Assembly: GCF_000247815.1 (NCBI RefSeq)
Contig: NC_021700.1
Coordinates: forward strand, 22,957,208-23,021,207
DNA length: 64,000 nt
Direction: 5' to 3'
Origin: Ficedula albicollis
Lineage: Eukaryota > Chordata > Aves > Passeriformes > Muscicapidae
The position numbers and the translations under genes are program-made. This document shows positions 35,714 to 48,919 of the stretch, piece after piece; positions within the stretch are counted from its first letter, which is position 1, and every line of letters starts with the position of its first letter. The notes beneath the pieces were generated by a model. It was given only the letters and a program-made list of their open reading frames with translations. It was not told the origin of the DNA and did no database searches.

Positions 35714-38700
35714 CTACAAACAAAAGAAGAAATAATAAAAAAAAAGCTGTAAAAATATACAAAAAATTAAATTAAAAATTAAATTAAATTTAAAAAGCTG
35801 AATTTCTTCATTAAAACAAAAATGGCTTTCAAAGTTGTAAAAATACTGCATAAGCATAAATCTTGAAGTACAAGCATAAGAAAAGTCATATTTCATCTCA
35901 CAACTATATTTTAGACGAATTTGTGTAAAACTGCATGTTGCAAGGTTAATTCAATGAAGGGGAGGTGTTTAAATGATCTTGACAATGCAGGAAGAACAGT
36001 CTTTGATCTGACCTTGTTTTGCCAGTGTGAGATTGAGCTGATTCTGGGGCTATTCTCCAGCATGTGTTTATCTCACAGTATAAATTAAACCTTCCATTAA
36101 ACACTTCAAAGATACTGTCAGTGTTTTAATAGCACCCACACTTGCTTTGCGCAAGTGTGAACGATTATACAATGCTCAAAGCAGTGGAGAGTCTATCCAC
36201 TGGTTTGTTACTGTCTTCTCTTATATTTTATCCTCTAAGCACTCTAGATACTTAACAAAGTAATTTAGAATACATTCAACAATTAAAATATACTGACACC
36301 TCCCCAAATGAAACTGTAATGTTTCATAAAGCTAGTTTTAAACTTTATGGTGTGTAATCAATATACTACAATATGGTGCAACCAAATCTCTCAGCTAAAA
36401 TATTAAAAAGGCTGGAGAGAGGCTTTTCTGAGGACCTTTAGAAAAGAAAACTTCATGTTCTTCAAACTCTTCAAATCAAGACTGTAAAGATTAACAAAAG
36501 CAATAAAAAGACACAATGTGTGGAGGGTTTAGTATTTTTATGCTAAAAAAAAAAAAAAGGCACAGAAAAGGTAATCAAAGCTTAACCCCAGTATTTCTTT
36601 AGTAGACAGTAGTTCATTTATGGAAATCACATTTGTAGCTGGTGGAAAGACATGAAAGAGAGTATCTGCTGGACAAGATGTAGCCTTCAGTAGAGAAGAA
36701 GCAATGAAGTCTCTGGCACTCCCATGGAAGAATGCACATCTATACACAATATCCTGCTTCCACTGAACAGAGGGAAGGGTCACTTTTCACTGATTAGGAT
36801 AAAGCACTTCAGCTAAAGTGAAGAAACCTAGCTACTGATCAGGGATCAGAAAAGCAGAGCCCACCTGACCAGCTGCCAGATGCTGTGGCCCCACACCACA
36901 CAGATGACAGAGATACCTGCAGGCTGTAGTCAGGGGGATGCCCCTGAGAAGCAGGTGGCACTGTGCCAGACAGTGCTGAGCACCAGTCAGAAGGCAGAGG
37001 TCTCTGAAGGAGGAGAAGAAATCATGTGGGAAGTCATAACTGGTTCATTAAGCAAACCCTCTGGACAGTTTTTTGTAAAGGACACTCAGTGAAAATACTC
37101 AGTACCTAATGGAAACAGAAATGTAATCCTCCTACTGGCAGTGCTACCCTTACCTTTCCATGAATTTACTTTCCAGAGCCTAGAACAAGAAGGGCTGCAC
37201 TGGGCTGGACCACGCTCAGGTCTGTGCAGACCAAGGCACAGATCATGATGTCCTCAGTGCTAACTGAAGGCTGAAGTCACCCTGTGGGACAATAGCCTGA
37301 CAGCCCGTGGTGGGACAACACAGTATCAAACTCCAGCCATAGGGCTTAAACCCAGTTGTGGTGATGGGACTGGCCTGCAGATGGTGACCGGCAGGACAAC
37401 TTGAAGGCCCCTCAAAGCATGTCTGAGAGTGCAATACTGAATAACTGCAAGTTAGCCAATGCCCTCCTGGCCCCAAAACAGATTAAAGCCGCAGCATGTA
37501 CAGCTGCCTTGGTGTAGTACTCTCTAGAAAGGGTAGTTCCATAGGTGAAAACTTACACGTTGGAGAAAGAGGTACAGCACAACATATTTTTCCTCTTAGA
37601 TTTCCTTTGCCAGTTCCATGGCTTGGCATTGACATGGACATAGCGAAATAAAATAAAAATTTTAAAAAAAGAAAAATCAATAGCAAGAGTACCAAGGAAT
37701 CTTTCAGTTATTTGAGTCCACAACAACAGATGAACATTTTCTTTTTCTTCTAAATAATTCTTATATTTTAAAACCTATTTTTCTGCACAACTTGGTGCTA
37801 TTAAATAAACCTTCATCACAGAACAGAGCAGCACCCCCTCTTGAGCTGATATTAATGAATAAGAACGGGTTGCCCTAGCCCTGCCTATGCAAAAAGCTTG
37901 AATTATATGCATCATTATCTCATTTTCATGGTCACAAACTTGTCACAGTTCATATTTCTCTACAGTGTGAGGAGATAGTGCTTTATACTTTTAAGACCAG
38001 AATGAGAGACATGGAGTTCAAACATTTACTTCCAATGCACTTCCAAATGCTGCCCTTTATGTGAACTGTTTAGAAGCTGCAAGCAGTAGCTGAAAGACCC
38101 CTCTCTAGTCAGAGGGAGTGCCTGCCACTGCAAAAAGACATTTGCAATGTTTTGGCTCATAAATGTAGATATGAAGCCACTGACCTCCAGGGCAAAAGCC
38201 AGTGCTGTCTTTTTTCCATGTAGAAATTTCACACACATTCCTATTGGGACTTATATTATCAGCATGTTATTTCACTGCTAGGACATTGACTTAAACATTT
38301 TCTTAGTCTTGGTGACACTGACAACCAGTTTTGTGCCTCCTGCCATAATCAAACCCACATTTTTCTTCCTGCCTCCTCCTGCTTCTCACAGCCCTCTGCC
38401 TCTCACTATGACTTCTGTGTCCACTAGGATTTCAGGTTTCTAGTCGAGCCTGGCAGGCTGGACAGATGTTCCTTCATGTACCACGTGAGGGAAGAGTTTT
38501 CATCTCCCCAGCTGCTGGAGAGGTTGTGTTCACACAGTGAGTGGGGTCTATCCACCTTTGCACACCACTACTATGAGAGATACAGGTAGTCAGCCTATCA
38601 GCTTTCTAAAATTCACCCCAGCCTCCCTTTATGCTCTTCATATCAGACCCTGCCACTGCTGGTATCACAAAATTGTGCAGCTGTTTGCTGTGTAATTCCT

Positions 38701-38847
38701 CACAAGCTGAAAACAATACAGATAAAATTACCAAGATGCCAACATACATCTGTAGTCTGCACTGACAAGACCTCATTTTCTGAAAGCTCCTACTTTAGGC
38801 ACAGTGCAGGAGTGGTGGAAATGGGTGTCTTCCATTGCAATTCAGGA
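35714..38847. other. CMYA5 intron 1, proximal part
   Basis: AT-rich sequence next to exon 2. No exon, RNA gene or clear mobile element was recognised. Confidence 0.6.
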
Positions 38848-39541
38848 TGTGACCAGAAATGTGTATTCTATCACCAACTTTGAAGCCAGGTGGGGCAGTG
38901 ACCCTTATCTCCCTGGCACATATTATCTGCTAATGGGCCATCTTTAAAACCAGGGGGGGCAATCATCTTTATCTTTTCCACAACTTGTCCTTCCTCCAGG
39001 AAGATATCATCTGCTGCTGGCCCATTAAGTCCCACCGTATGACTGATAAAATTATACCAGCCCATTGGGAGATGCTCCAGCCAGGGGGAGGAGCCAAGCC
39101 TTTCCTACCTAGATAAAAACTGAGATTTTGGACAGCAAGGTGCCTTCTTTTCACTGGATTCCAGAGGAAAACCAGACCTTTCCACATCACCCCTGGACCT
39201 TCAGAGGAAAACTGCACCCTTCTACAGGAGCACTGCTTCAGCTGAGCCACATCTCCAGGGGGACTGTAGCCACCATTTAATGGGACTGCTACCAACACTC
39301 TGACTGACTGGGTGTCAGGTTGTATTCTGACTCTGTCAGTGTTTTGGGATTGTTCTTTATAATACTGTATTTCTATTTTAATTTTCCTAGTAAAGAACTG
39401 TTATTCCTAATTCCCATATCTTTGCCTGAGAGCCCCTTAATTTCAAAATTATAGTAATTTGGAGGGAGTGGGTTTACATTCTCCATTTCAAGGAGAGGCT
39501 CCTGCCTTTCCTAGCAGACACCTGTCCTTCAAACCAGGACA
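38848..39541 (+). mobile_element. Probable solo LTR of an avian endogenous retrovirus
   Basis: The stretch starts TGTGACCAG and ends CAAACCAGGACA, a terminus seen in avian ERVL-type LTRs. It carries a polyadenylation-like AGTAAAGAAC and a T-rich tract at about 39355-39400, placing the 3' end on the right. There are two related internal segments (TATTATCTGCTAATGGGCC and ATCATCTGCTGCTGGCCC). I saw no internal viral genes and no clear target-site duplication, so the left boundary is approximate. It lies in CMYA5 intron 1, antisense to the gene. Confidence 0.6.
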
Positions 39542-40857
<1,316 letters not shown>

Positions 40858-41879
40858 TACACAAAAGGCTGAAGAGAAACAAAACATGCAGTGCCCAGCT
40901 ACAGGAGCAAGTGTGGGCTGGCTGCACCCCTCTCCTCTGCAATGCCCCACCTCAACATTCTGCCCCATTCAGCTGCTCTCAGGTACATTTTGCTCAAGCC
41001 TCTGCCCTGACATGCTTGAAATGGCCTGCACAGTTCTGCTTCCTACCTCTCTTACCTTCCCTGCTTATGTTGTGGCAGAAAAACAGCGCCGCCAACCTCT
41101 TCCACCCTGGCCCAAGTCAGGTACTACATCATCTAGAGTAATCTAAAATCACACTTGCTTTCCTCAGGTCTTTCTCTGCTTGGGTAGGGCATGGTAATTT
41201 CTCTTTTTGGAAGACAAATCCATGGTACTCCTCAGCCCTTCCTTCTCACCATCCATTTGCTATTATTCCAGTCTTTTGCTCTCCTAGATGCTGCAGCATC
41301 CCCCTCATGGCAGGAAGACAGCTTCTCCACTGTGCCATTTTTATACCCATTTTCATCAATCATTATAAGAGACTTTCTTTAAAGCTTACACACCTTGATC
41401 TTGTGAAAGAGCTGCTTCATAAAGCAAACAAACAAACTCAACCACTTCCAGAACTCAAGGACTTTCTCCCCATTTTTCTCCCCATCTACTGGTTTGTGTT
41501 GGTTGTGCTTTTGATTGGCACCTGGGGGAGGGATTCACGGAGGTTTTGTTTGTTTGTTTCTCCCTGAGAACTTCCTCTGTGTGTTGATGGGACCAATTGG
41601 AGGCTGGTTTGGTTGTTGACAGCCTGAGAAACCAATTAGAGAATTCAGTCCGGCTCCGTGAGTTCACGTTTTGAAGCAAGTAAATCCCGGGAAAGCTCTG
41701 TTTCGTTTCCAGCCTTTCACAAAGTAACACGGCCCGGGCCGGGCCCTTTCCCTGCGGCCTGGCTGGGCCGGGCTGGGCTCAGGAGGCCGCTGGGCCCCGT
41801 TATCAATGGGGGCACTGACAGCCAGGGGAGGAGAGGCCCTCTGCTAAGATCCGAGTCCCCCTCCTCCCCAGCGTGGCCA

Positions 41880-43164
41880 CGGCTCGGCAGAGCCTGTCCT
41901 GTCACCGGCCGGGCAGAGCCCTGTCCTGTCACCGGCCGGGCATAGCCCTGCCCTGTCACCGGCCCGGCAGAGCCTGTCCTGTCACCGGCCCGGCAGAGCC
42001 CTGGCTCGGCAGAGCCCTGCCCTGTCACCGGCTCGGAGCAGCCGTGGGGCCCTGGCTCGGCAGAGCCCTGCCCTGTCACCGGCTCGGAGCAGCCGTGGGG
42101 CCCTGGCTCGGCAGAGCCCTGCCCTGTCACCGGCTCGGAGCAGCCGTGGGGCCCTGGCTCGGCAGAGCCCTGCCCTGTCACCGGCTCGGAGCAGCCGTGG
42201 GGCCCTGGCTCGGCAGAGCCCTGCCCTGTCACCGGCTCGGAGCAGCCGTGGGGCCCTGGCTCGGCAGAGCCCTGCCCTGTCACCGGCTCGGAGCAGCCGT
42301 GGGGCCCTGGCTCGGCAGAGCCCTGCCCTGTCACCGGCTCGGAGCAGCCGTGGGGCCCTGGCTCGGCAGAGCCCTGCCCTGTCACCGGCTCGGAGCAGCC
42401 GTGGGGCCCTGGCTCGGCAGAGCCCTGCCCTGTCACCGGCTCGGAGCAGCCGTGGGGCCCTGGCTCGGCAGAGCCCTGCCCTGTCACCGGCTCGGAGCAG
42501 CCGTGGGGCCCTGGCTCGGCAGAGCCCTGCCCTGTCACCGGCTCGGAGCAGCCGTGGGGCCCTGGCTCGGCAGAGCCCTGCCCTGTCACCGGCTCGGAGC
42601 AGCCGTGGGGCCCTGGCTCGGCAGAGCCCTGCCCTGTCACCGGCTCGGAGCAGCCGTGGGGCCCTGGCTCGGCAGAGCCCTGCCCTGTCACCGGCTCGGA
42701 GCAGCCGTGGGGCCCTGGCTCGGCAGAGCCCTGCCCTGTCACCGGCTCGGAGCAGCCGTGGGGCCCTGGCTCGGCAGAGCCCTGCCCTGTCACCGGCTCG
42801 GAGCAGCCGTGGGGCCCTGGCTCGGCAGAGCCCTGCCCTGTCACCGGCTCGGAGCAGCCGTGGGGCCCTGGCTCGGCAGAGCCCTGCCCTGTCACCGGCT
42901 CGGAGCAGCCGTGGGGCCCTGGCTCGGCAGAGCCCTGCCCTGTCACCGGCTCGGAGCAGCCGTGGGGCCCTGGCTCGGCAGAGCCCTGCCCTGTCACCGG
43001 CTCGGAGCAGCCGTGGGGCCCTGGCTCGGCAGAGCCCTGCCCTGTCACCGGCTCGGAGCAGCCGTGGGGCCCTGGCTCGGCAGAGCCCTGCCCTGTCACC
43101 GGCTCGGAGCAGCCGTGGGGCCCTGGCTCGGCAGAGCCTGTCCTGTCACCGGCTCGGAGCAGCC
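41880..43164. repeat. GC-rich minisatellite: 22 perfect 51-bp units with variant ends
   Basis: Full units run from 41999 to 43120, each starting CCCTGGCTCGGCAGAGCCCT and containing CTGTCACCGGCTCGG. A partial 23rd unit follows to about 43164. The left side (about 41880-41998) holds shorter variant units of about 31-35 bp sharing GGCAGAGCC..TGTCACCGGCC. Because 51 is divisible by three, both strands stay open for over 500 codons; these are not genes. Confidence 0.97.
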
Positions 43165-46100
43165 CGGCGTGGCCGGGCCCTGGGGGGAGGCAGCGGGGCC
43201 CCATTCTGGCGGGGCCCCGTTCAGGCAAAGCCCCTCCACGCCCCGGCCTGCTGGGCGAGGCGGAGGGGAGACAAGCGCCGAGGGCAGCCCTCACCCAGCT
43301 CCGTGCGGCCGAGTGTCCTGGGAGCCCGGCACGGCTCCAGCACGGCCGGCCGCAGCCTCTGCACCCTCTGTGTGGGACTGTAACCCTTCCTACGCCCAGA
43401 TAAGGCTTGCAGACCTTCAGTCCTCCCTTGAGTGAGAGGAAAGAAGAGAGGATGCACCAAAGTCAGTGAAGCAGGAGCCAAGTTCTAGATGGAAGGACAA
43501 TGTGGAGACGCCATGAATTTAGGCTGAAATTCCTTTTATGAGCTATAGGGATGGACTGTGCTACACTAAAAATTCCCCGTGAGTTTAACATGGCCCACAA
43601 ACACAGTTTGGGAGAGCTGTGAAGATGGGAGGGATTCGTAGAAAGTGAAGCCACAAGAGAACAGTTTTGGGGTTTTTTTCTCTGGTTGTGGAAAAAAACC
43701 CTATAGCTGAACAAAGAGAAGACTTCTCTCTCTAAAGTGAACTGAAAAAGATTAAGTTGGTAACTGACTGAAGTGTTTCTGTATTGCTGTTGTTAAGAAG
43801 GAGAAGAAAGTGTGGGAGGCTTAGCCTTATTTTGCTGTCTGTCCAGAGTTGTAGTGACATTGAATGCAGTGCTTTTCTTAGCACGAGTCAGTCATTAAAT
43901 ACAGATCTCCAGGCCAAAATTGAGATGCTGTGTGTGTTGTACAGTTGAAAGGGGCTAATTTTGTCACAAATAGAAGCAAGAATGCAGGCACCCTGTCCTG
44001 GTGTAATTTCTGTTTCTAAGTGCTGGGTTCTGGAGTAGTGATCTTTGCCAATGACAGACACGCTAAAAACCATTTTATCTTTAGCACTTAAAGTTGCCCC
44101 ACTGCCAGCTTAGGGAAATAGCCTGTAATTTTAAGTTACAAAATTGTCTTCTTAGCATTGTAAGGAGGGATAGTCTGAAGATTTTATTCTGAATGTATTA
44201 TTTCTTTTTGTTGTTAAAAAAGTTTTCCTTTACACATTTTTAAGTTTTAGGCCTGCCTTGCTTTTGCTCCTAATTCTATCTCACAACAGAAAATGAGCAT
44301 ATTGAAATTGGCAAATCTAAACTATAACATGGTTATAGGCAAACACTAAATGAGCAGATAAAATGAACCCTTGCCTATTCCAGGCAAATAGCTGTCTGGA
44401 AACACTTAAATTGGCTGCAGAGCCATTTTTATGTAAAGCCTGCACACAGACACATCCAGAGCCCTTCCCACTGTAGAAGGAAATCAGCTGAGAATGGTCT
44501 GAAAGACAGAACTGTGTCAGAACAGCACACCCATCACACATTTGTTACAGATATTGACACAGATATTCCAGTGGGTATGTAAACCAGTTAAATGGTAAAC
44601 AATTTTACTTTAGTTAGACTTAATTTTCACCATTACCAATACAAAAATTAAAACCTGATAACTTCATACTCATGCTTGCCTTAACAAACATAGTATTTAA
44701 AATATTTTCCCTATTTAAGTGATTAATTGGATACATGGAGCTATAGATGGCGCTTGCCTTAACAAACATAGTATTCAAAATATTTTCCCTATTTAGGTGA
44801 TTAATTGGATACATGGAGCTATAGATGGAGCTATATATAGTAAAATGTCCAAAGGCAAGTAAATATTGTACAGGTCCTATACAGAGCAGTGGGGTTTTTG
44901 TGCTGACAAGGTTATGAAACCCTTATCCCACCTTTTTAATAGGTTCTGATGCTGCAAGTTAGTCTCATTACTTACAAAAAAACTGTGCTACAAAACAAAA
45001 TTATTTAAACTTTATGTTAATAAGGGTAATAAAGACATGAAATCCAAACTCTTCTGCCTTTCATATGAATGCCTTGTAATTTTGGGACAAGTCATAATTT
45101 CTGCTGCAGCTTTTGGGATTTAATTTGCTGCAGCTCCTGCACAGTGTGGAAGCAGAGTGGTTTGGTCAGAGCTCAGGGACTGGTGTCTCAGAGGACTACC
45201 AGGGCTCTCCTGCTTGTTTCACAGAGGCACTTACTGACCTTGGAGCAGTCAGTCATCTTGCTGCATGACTCTCATGTAAAATAGGTATGCGGCTATTTAA
45301 CCTACTTGAAAAGCAGAAATAGGAGCCAGTGGGGACTTTCCTGCTGATTTGCACAACCAGGTGCTGTTCAACTGCATTCAAAGGAGGAAAGCAGAAGCAA
45401 CAGAGAACCTGGGGTTGTTAAAAATAAATTGATGGCAGCAGAGTCCAGTACAAGCTGCCTTCAGCCAAGTTTGCATATTAGTTACATCTCCTCTAAGCTA
45501 TGTTTTCAAAGCCCATGCTATCCAAACAATCTGTTCTGCAATGGGGGCTTGAAAACCTGTTTATCAACGAATAATTAGCTCACAGCTTGAGTAAGTATGT
45601 CCCAGGGGCTAAATCTATTTGTTCTCAACCTGTCAGGAACTCTGCCCAGGCATTGACCACAGGAGGAGGCCCAAAGCTCAATAACCCTGCTGACATTTGC
45701 GACATCTAAGCAATTAAAGAGTCAGTTCTATTTAATTTTTCTAAGCTATTGCTGAGTGCTTGGTGCAGTCACCACATTTGTGCTGAACCCAAAATTTTAC
45801 ATGTCCTTTACCCTCATTAAACTAACCAATTTATTAATGCTGTTACCACTTAGCATAGCTGTGTTAAAAACCTCTCTGGTAGACTCTAACTTGTTTATTA
45901 GTAAGACAGTTAAGGACAGAAAAAACTCTGCTGTTTTTAGTATAACTGGGAGCTAAAGGGAATGTTTGCTGTGATTTAAATAAGTGCTGAGATGCAATGC
46001 CCAAGTTTGCTTTGCAGAGGTTGGCAACCAGAAGCAAGACCCAGCTGTGTTGAGCTGTTAACAGGCACCCATGGAAAAATCATCCTCTCAGCACAAGTAG

Positions 46101-47588
46101 TAAATAACTGTGAGACTAGATAGATTTCACTCCCTTTTTAGCAATTCCTACTTGTGTTTTACAATTTCAGTTTTATTAACAGCCATATAATAGCAGATTC
46201 TATTAAAAACTATCCGTCTAAATTGTGTTTCAGCTGTCTGCAGTGAGCAGCTCCACTCCATGGACTTCAGCTGGTTTTCTTGCAGGAATACAGCCATGTG
46301 CAAGCAGTGTTTTATTGGCATGCAATCTCTCTCTCTGCTAGTATAGAACTGAAAAGCCAACACCTCCCTTGGGAATAAAGGAGCATTACACATCAGGGTA
46401 TCCCCCCACTGCAGAGAACTAGCTCTTTATTTCCCATGCAGGAAGGTTTTCCTGCAGTTCTAGGATACATTTTCCCATTTGGCTTTTGTTCTTGCAGCAC
46501 TTTGGGTGGGTTAGGCTGCAGAGAGCCCCCACTGACATCTTTTTTTCTCCGGTGGCCATCAGCAATGTCAGAAAGTACTTTGAGCTGTGATACACAGAGT
46601 GATGGTGAATGCAGATGGCTTCACAGCACTGAGGTATGAAGAACTGTGTGACACATTTCTTAAAAGGTAGATTTTTGGAAAAACTTAAGCTAACAACATT
46701 AACATCTTAGGTGCTTCCTACAGTACCCACTTACAGCTGATAGGGTCTACTCAAGACAAGGAAAAAATCTTGACACTTGGAATGTTCTGGGGGACTCTCA
46801 GGCGTGGTTTCTTTATGAAACCAACAGCACTGGCACAGCCAGAGTCTGTGTGCATGGATCAGGTTGCAGATGCCTCCACATTCTGCGCAGGTCCATTGGG
46901 CAGGGCATGGGCCCACAGCCTTGCTCGTTACATTCCTAATGGTAAGAGAGCAATAGCAGGACAATCAAATGTTTCCATGGAAGAGTTATTAAGAAAAAAA
47001 AATACTAAAAAAAGATTAAAAATGAAAGATCAAAGGGACAGAGTATTTCCCATTCCACCACAAAAATCAGCCATACAAATCATGACCAGCAAGAGCAGGC
47101 ATGTATAACAAGTCTTTCCTTTTAAAGGAAAGAATAAACTGAAGAAGGAGGGACAAGTGGGAAGGAATAGAGGGCCATAAAAAGGAACCAATTTTAATGC
47201 ACCATTATAATCTTTGAGCATTTTCTCCCTGACAAGCAAATCTGCAGAGCATTTAAGATCCATATGTGACAAAGAGTCAGCCAGAGAGGGAGGAGTGGAA
47301 GGAGATGCCACTTGAGCTGGCACATCAGAGGATCTTTAAATAGAAAAGCTTTCAGGGAACTCGGGGTAGGCGCTTACCACACAAAACTTAATTACAGCCA
47401 TACTCATCTGAAAAAAAATATTGCAGCCCTGTACTCCCCCTTTTTTTAATCTGCAGCAATTGGGCAAGTGAAGGGGGAAAAGCCACTAAACAAGTTTGGG
47501 ACTCCAATCCTGGCGTCTCCTGGGGGATGATGCTTTGGGATGGAGCTACCAGCTCCCTCTGAGGCTATGAGTCCCTGGGAAGACATAC
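43165..47588. other. CMYA5 intron 1, distal part
   Basis: GC-rich until about 43400, then ordinary AT-rich intron. It contains the 78-bp duplication at 44674-44829. I saw no additional exon between exon 1 and exon 2; the direct join is in frame. Confidence 0.6.
44674..44829. repeat. 78-bp tandem duplication
   Basis: Two copies, 44674-44751 and 44752-44829, begin GCTTGCCTTAACAAACATAG. They differ at only about three positions. Confidence 0.93.
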
Positions 47589-48112
47589 CTGTTAGTCAGT
47601 TCCTCTGCTTCCTCTGGGTCCACGGCCTCCTCTTCTTCTTCCTCCTCCTCCTCCTCCTCCTCCTCCTCCTCCTCCTCCTCCTCCTCCTCCTCCTCCTCCT
47701 CCTCCTCCTCCTCCTCCTCCTCCTCCTCCTCCTCCTCCTCCTCCTCCTCCTCCTCCTCCTCCTCCTCCTCCTCCTCCTCCTCCTCCTCCTCCTCCTCCTC
47801 CTCCTCCTCCTCCTCCTCCTCCTCCTCCTCCTCCTCCTCCTCCTCCTCCTCCTCCTCCTCCTCCTCCTCCTCCTCCTCCTCCTCCTCCTCCTCCTCCTCC
47901 TCCTCCTCCTCCTCCTCCTCCTCCTCCTCCTCCTCCTCCTCCTCCTCCTCCTCCTCCTCCTCCTCCTCCTCCTCCTCCTCCTCCTCCTCCTCCTCCTCCT
48001 CCTCCTCCTCCTCCTCCTCCTCCTCCTCCTCCTCCTCTTCTTCTTCTTCATCTCCTATGAAGGACGAGGTCTCGGATGCCCTGTCACACTCAGTGCTGTG
48101 GAAGCCCTCCAT
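47589..48112 (-). CDS. CMYA5: CMYA5 exon 1: N-terminus with a 141-residue polyglutamate tract
   Basis: This exon encodes residues 1-174 plus two bases of a split serine codon. It reads MEGFHSTECD then a Ser/Thr-rich stretch ending in IGD (residues 1-21), 141 consecutive Glu (22-162), and AVDPEEAEELTN (163-174). The donor is AACAG|GTATGT. The joined codon AG|T (Ser) runs straight into SFKDLIQSED and then the conserved PSFSMVT block of exon 2. The start ATG has G at -3 and G at +4, a good Kozak context. The opening residues and the acidic run match the style of the short acidic exon 1 of mammalian CMYA5 (M, then ES.F.G..DEE), but the homopolymer is far longer. The codons are 4 GAA, 132 GAG, 3 GAA, 2 GAG. 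Assignment rests on phase, position and composition; a transcript would prove it. Confidence 0.82.
47627..48049 (-). repeat. (GAG)n coding microsatellite, 132 pure copies within 141 Glu codons
   Basis: The plus strand shows an uninterrupted CCT array from 47642 to 48037, flanked by CTT (GAA) codons at both ends. It is in frame with CMYA5 exon 1 and encodes only glutamate. Alternative frames read as poly-Leu, poly-Arg or poly-Ser and are not supported by splicing or homology. Perfect purity suggests recent expansion or an array size estimated by the assembler. Confidence 0.97.
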
Positions 48113-48600
48113 TCCCTTCCCCGCTCAGGCCCTTGCCGGTGATGTTTACCCCCAACCCTGTCCTCCCCAGGGCTGCCTGAAGCAACTGTCATCCCCAGTA
48201 GCACTCACTTCTCCTGACTCAGGGCAGTCTTTAAATAGAAGGCAGCAAAGTTACAGCACAGAGTCGCTGCTGTTCCTACCCTGGCTCCTAGCACCAACCC
48301 GGTGCCAGGACACGTGGCCCCGTGGCCATCTCTCCAGCTGCTCTCCCCCTTCGCCCGCCGCCGCTGCCACAGGGCCGCTTGTACAGCAGACTGGGCAGTC
48401 AGGCAGCAGCAGGGAGGAAGGCGGCCAAGCAGACCTTCCCTCAGTCACCTCCAGCAAATTTGCAGTGGATGGTATAGACAAAGCAGGAGAGTTAATCTGT
48501 GGCCTCACAAGAAAGTACATTTCACAAGTTCTGCCCTTGAGCACACCCAGAGTGCCTCAAGCTAGAGCTGGAAAGGTCAAATACAATAACTAGTGGATGA
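48113..48600 (-). promoter_or_regulatory. Putative CMYA5 promoter and 5'UTR
   Basis: The region just upstream of the exon 1 ATG is moderately GC-rich and has no repeats. About 117 bases upstream of the ATG, 48229-48238 reads CTTTAAATAG on the plus strand. This is a TATA-like TTTAAA core and also differs at one position from the MEF2 consensus YTAWWWWTAR. E-boxes are at 48335-48340 (CAGCTG, the myogenic bHLH type) and 48311-48316 (CACGTG). MEF2A control of CMYA5 is established in mammals. That these sites are used here is inference, and the transcription start is not visible in sequence. Confidence 0.45.
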
Positions 48601-48919
48601 GACTCCAACAAACACATTTAATTATTATTAATATAATTATTAATAATAATTATTACATTTGATTATTAATGTAAGAGATATGAGACACACTGTGGTATTT
48701 AACTATGCAGAAGGAATGTATTTAAACCCTCGCTTTATCAATATGTTAAATCCCAGGACCTTTAAAACCTCCTATTTGAGTGGACTTGAACCAATTATAG
48801 TTTAAAGCAAAGACAAACTATACTACCATGTACAGTTTAGGTTAAGCCACATTTACCCTTTATTATTCTGCATTTTACACAAAATGCAGTGCTTTTCAGA
48901 CAAAACAGAAATATTTCTA

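Noticed and set aside
41717..43435. ORFs of over 500 codons on both strands with 17-residue repeats
   Set aside because: The 51-bp minisatellite is divisible by three and stop-free on both strands. There are no splice, start or homology signals.
47540..48142. Plus-strand poly-Leu and minus-strand poly-Arg ORFs
   Set aside because: These are other readings of the CCT/GAG run. Only the poly-Glu frame fits the CMYA5 splice phase and the conserved flanks.
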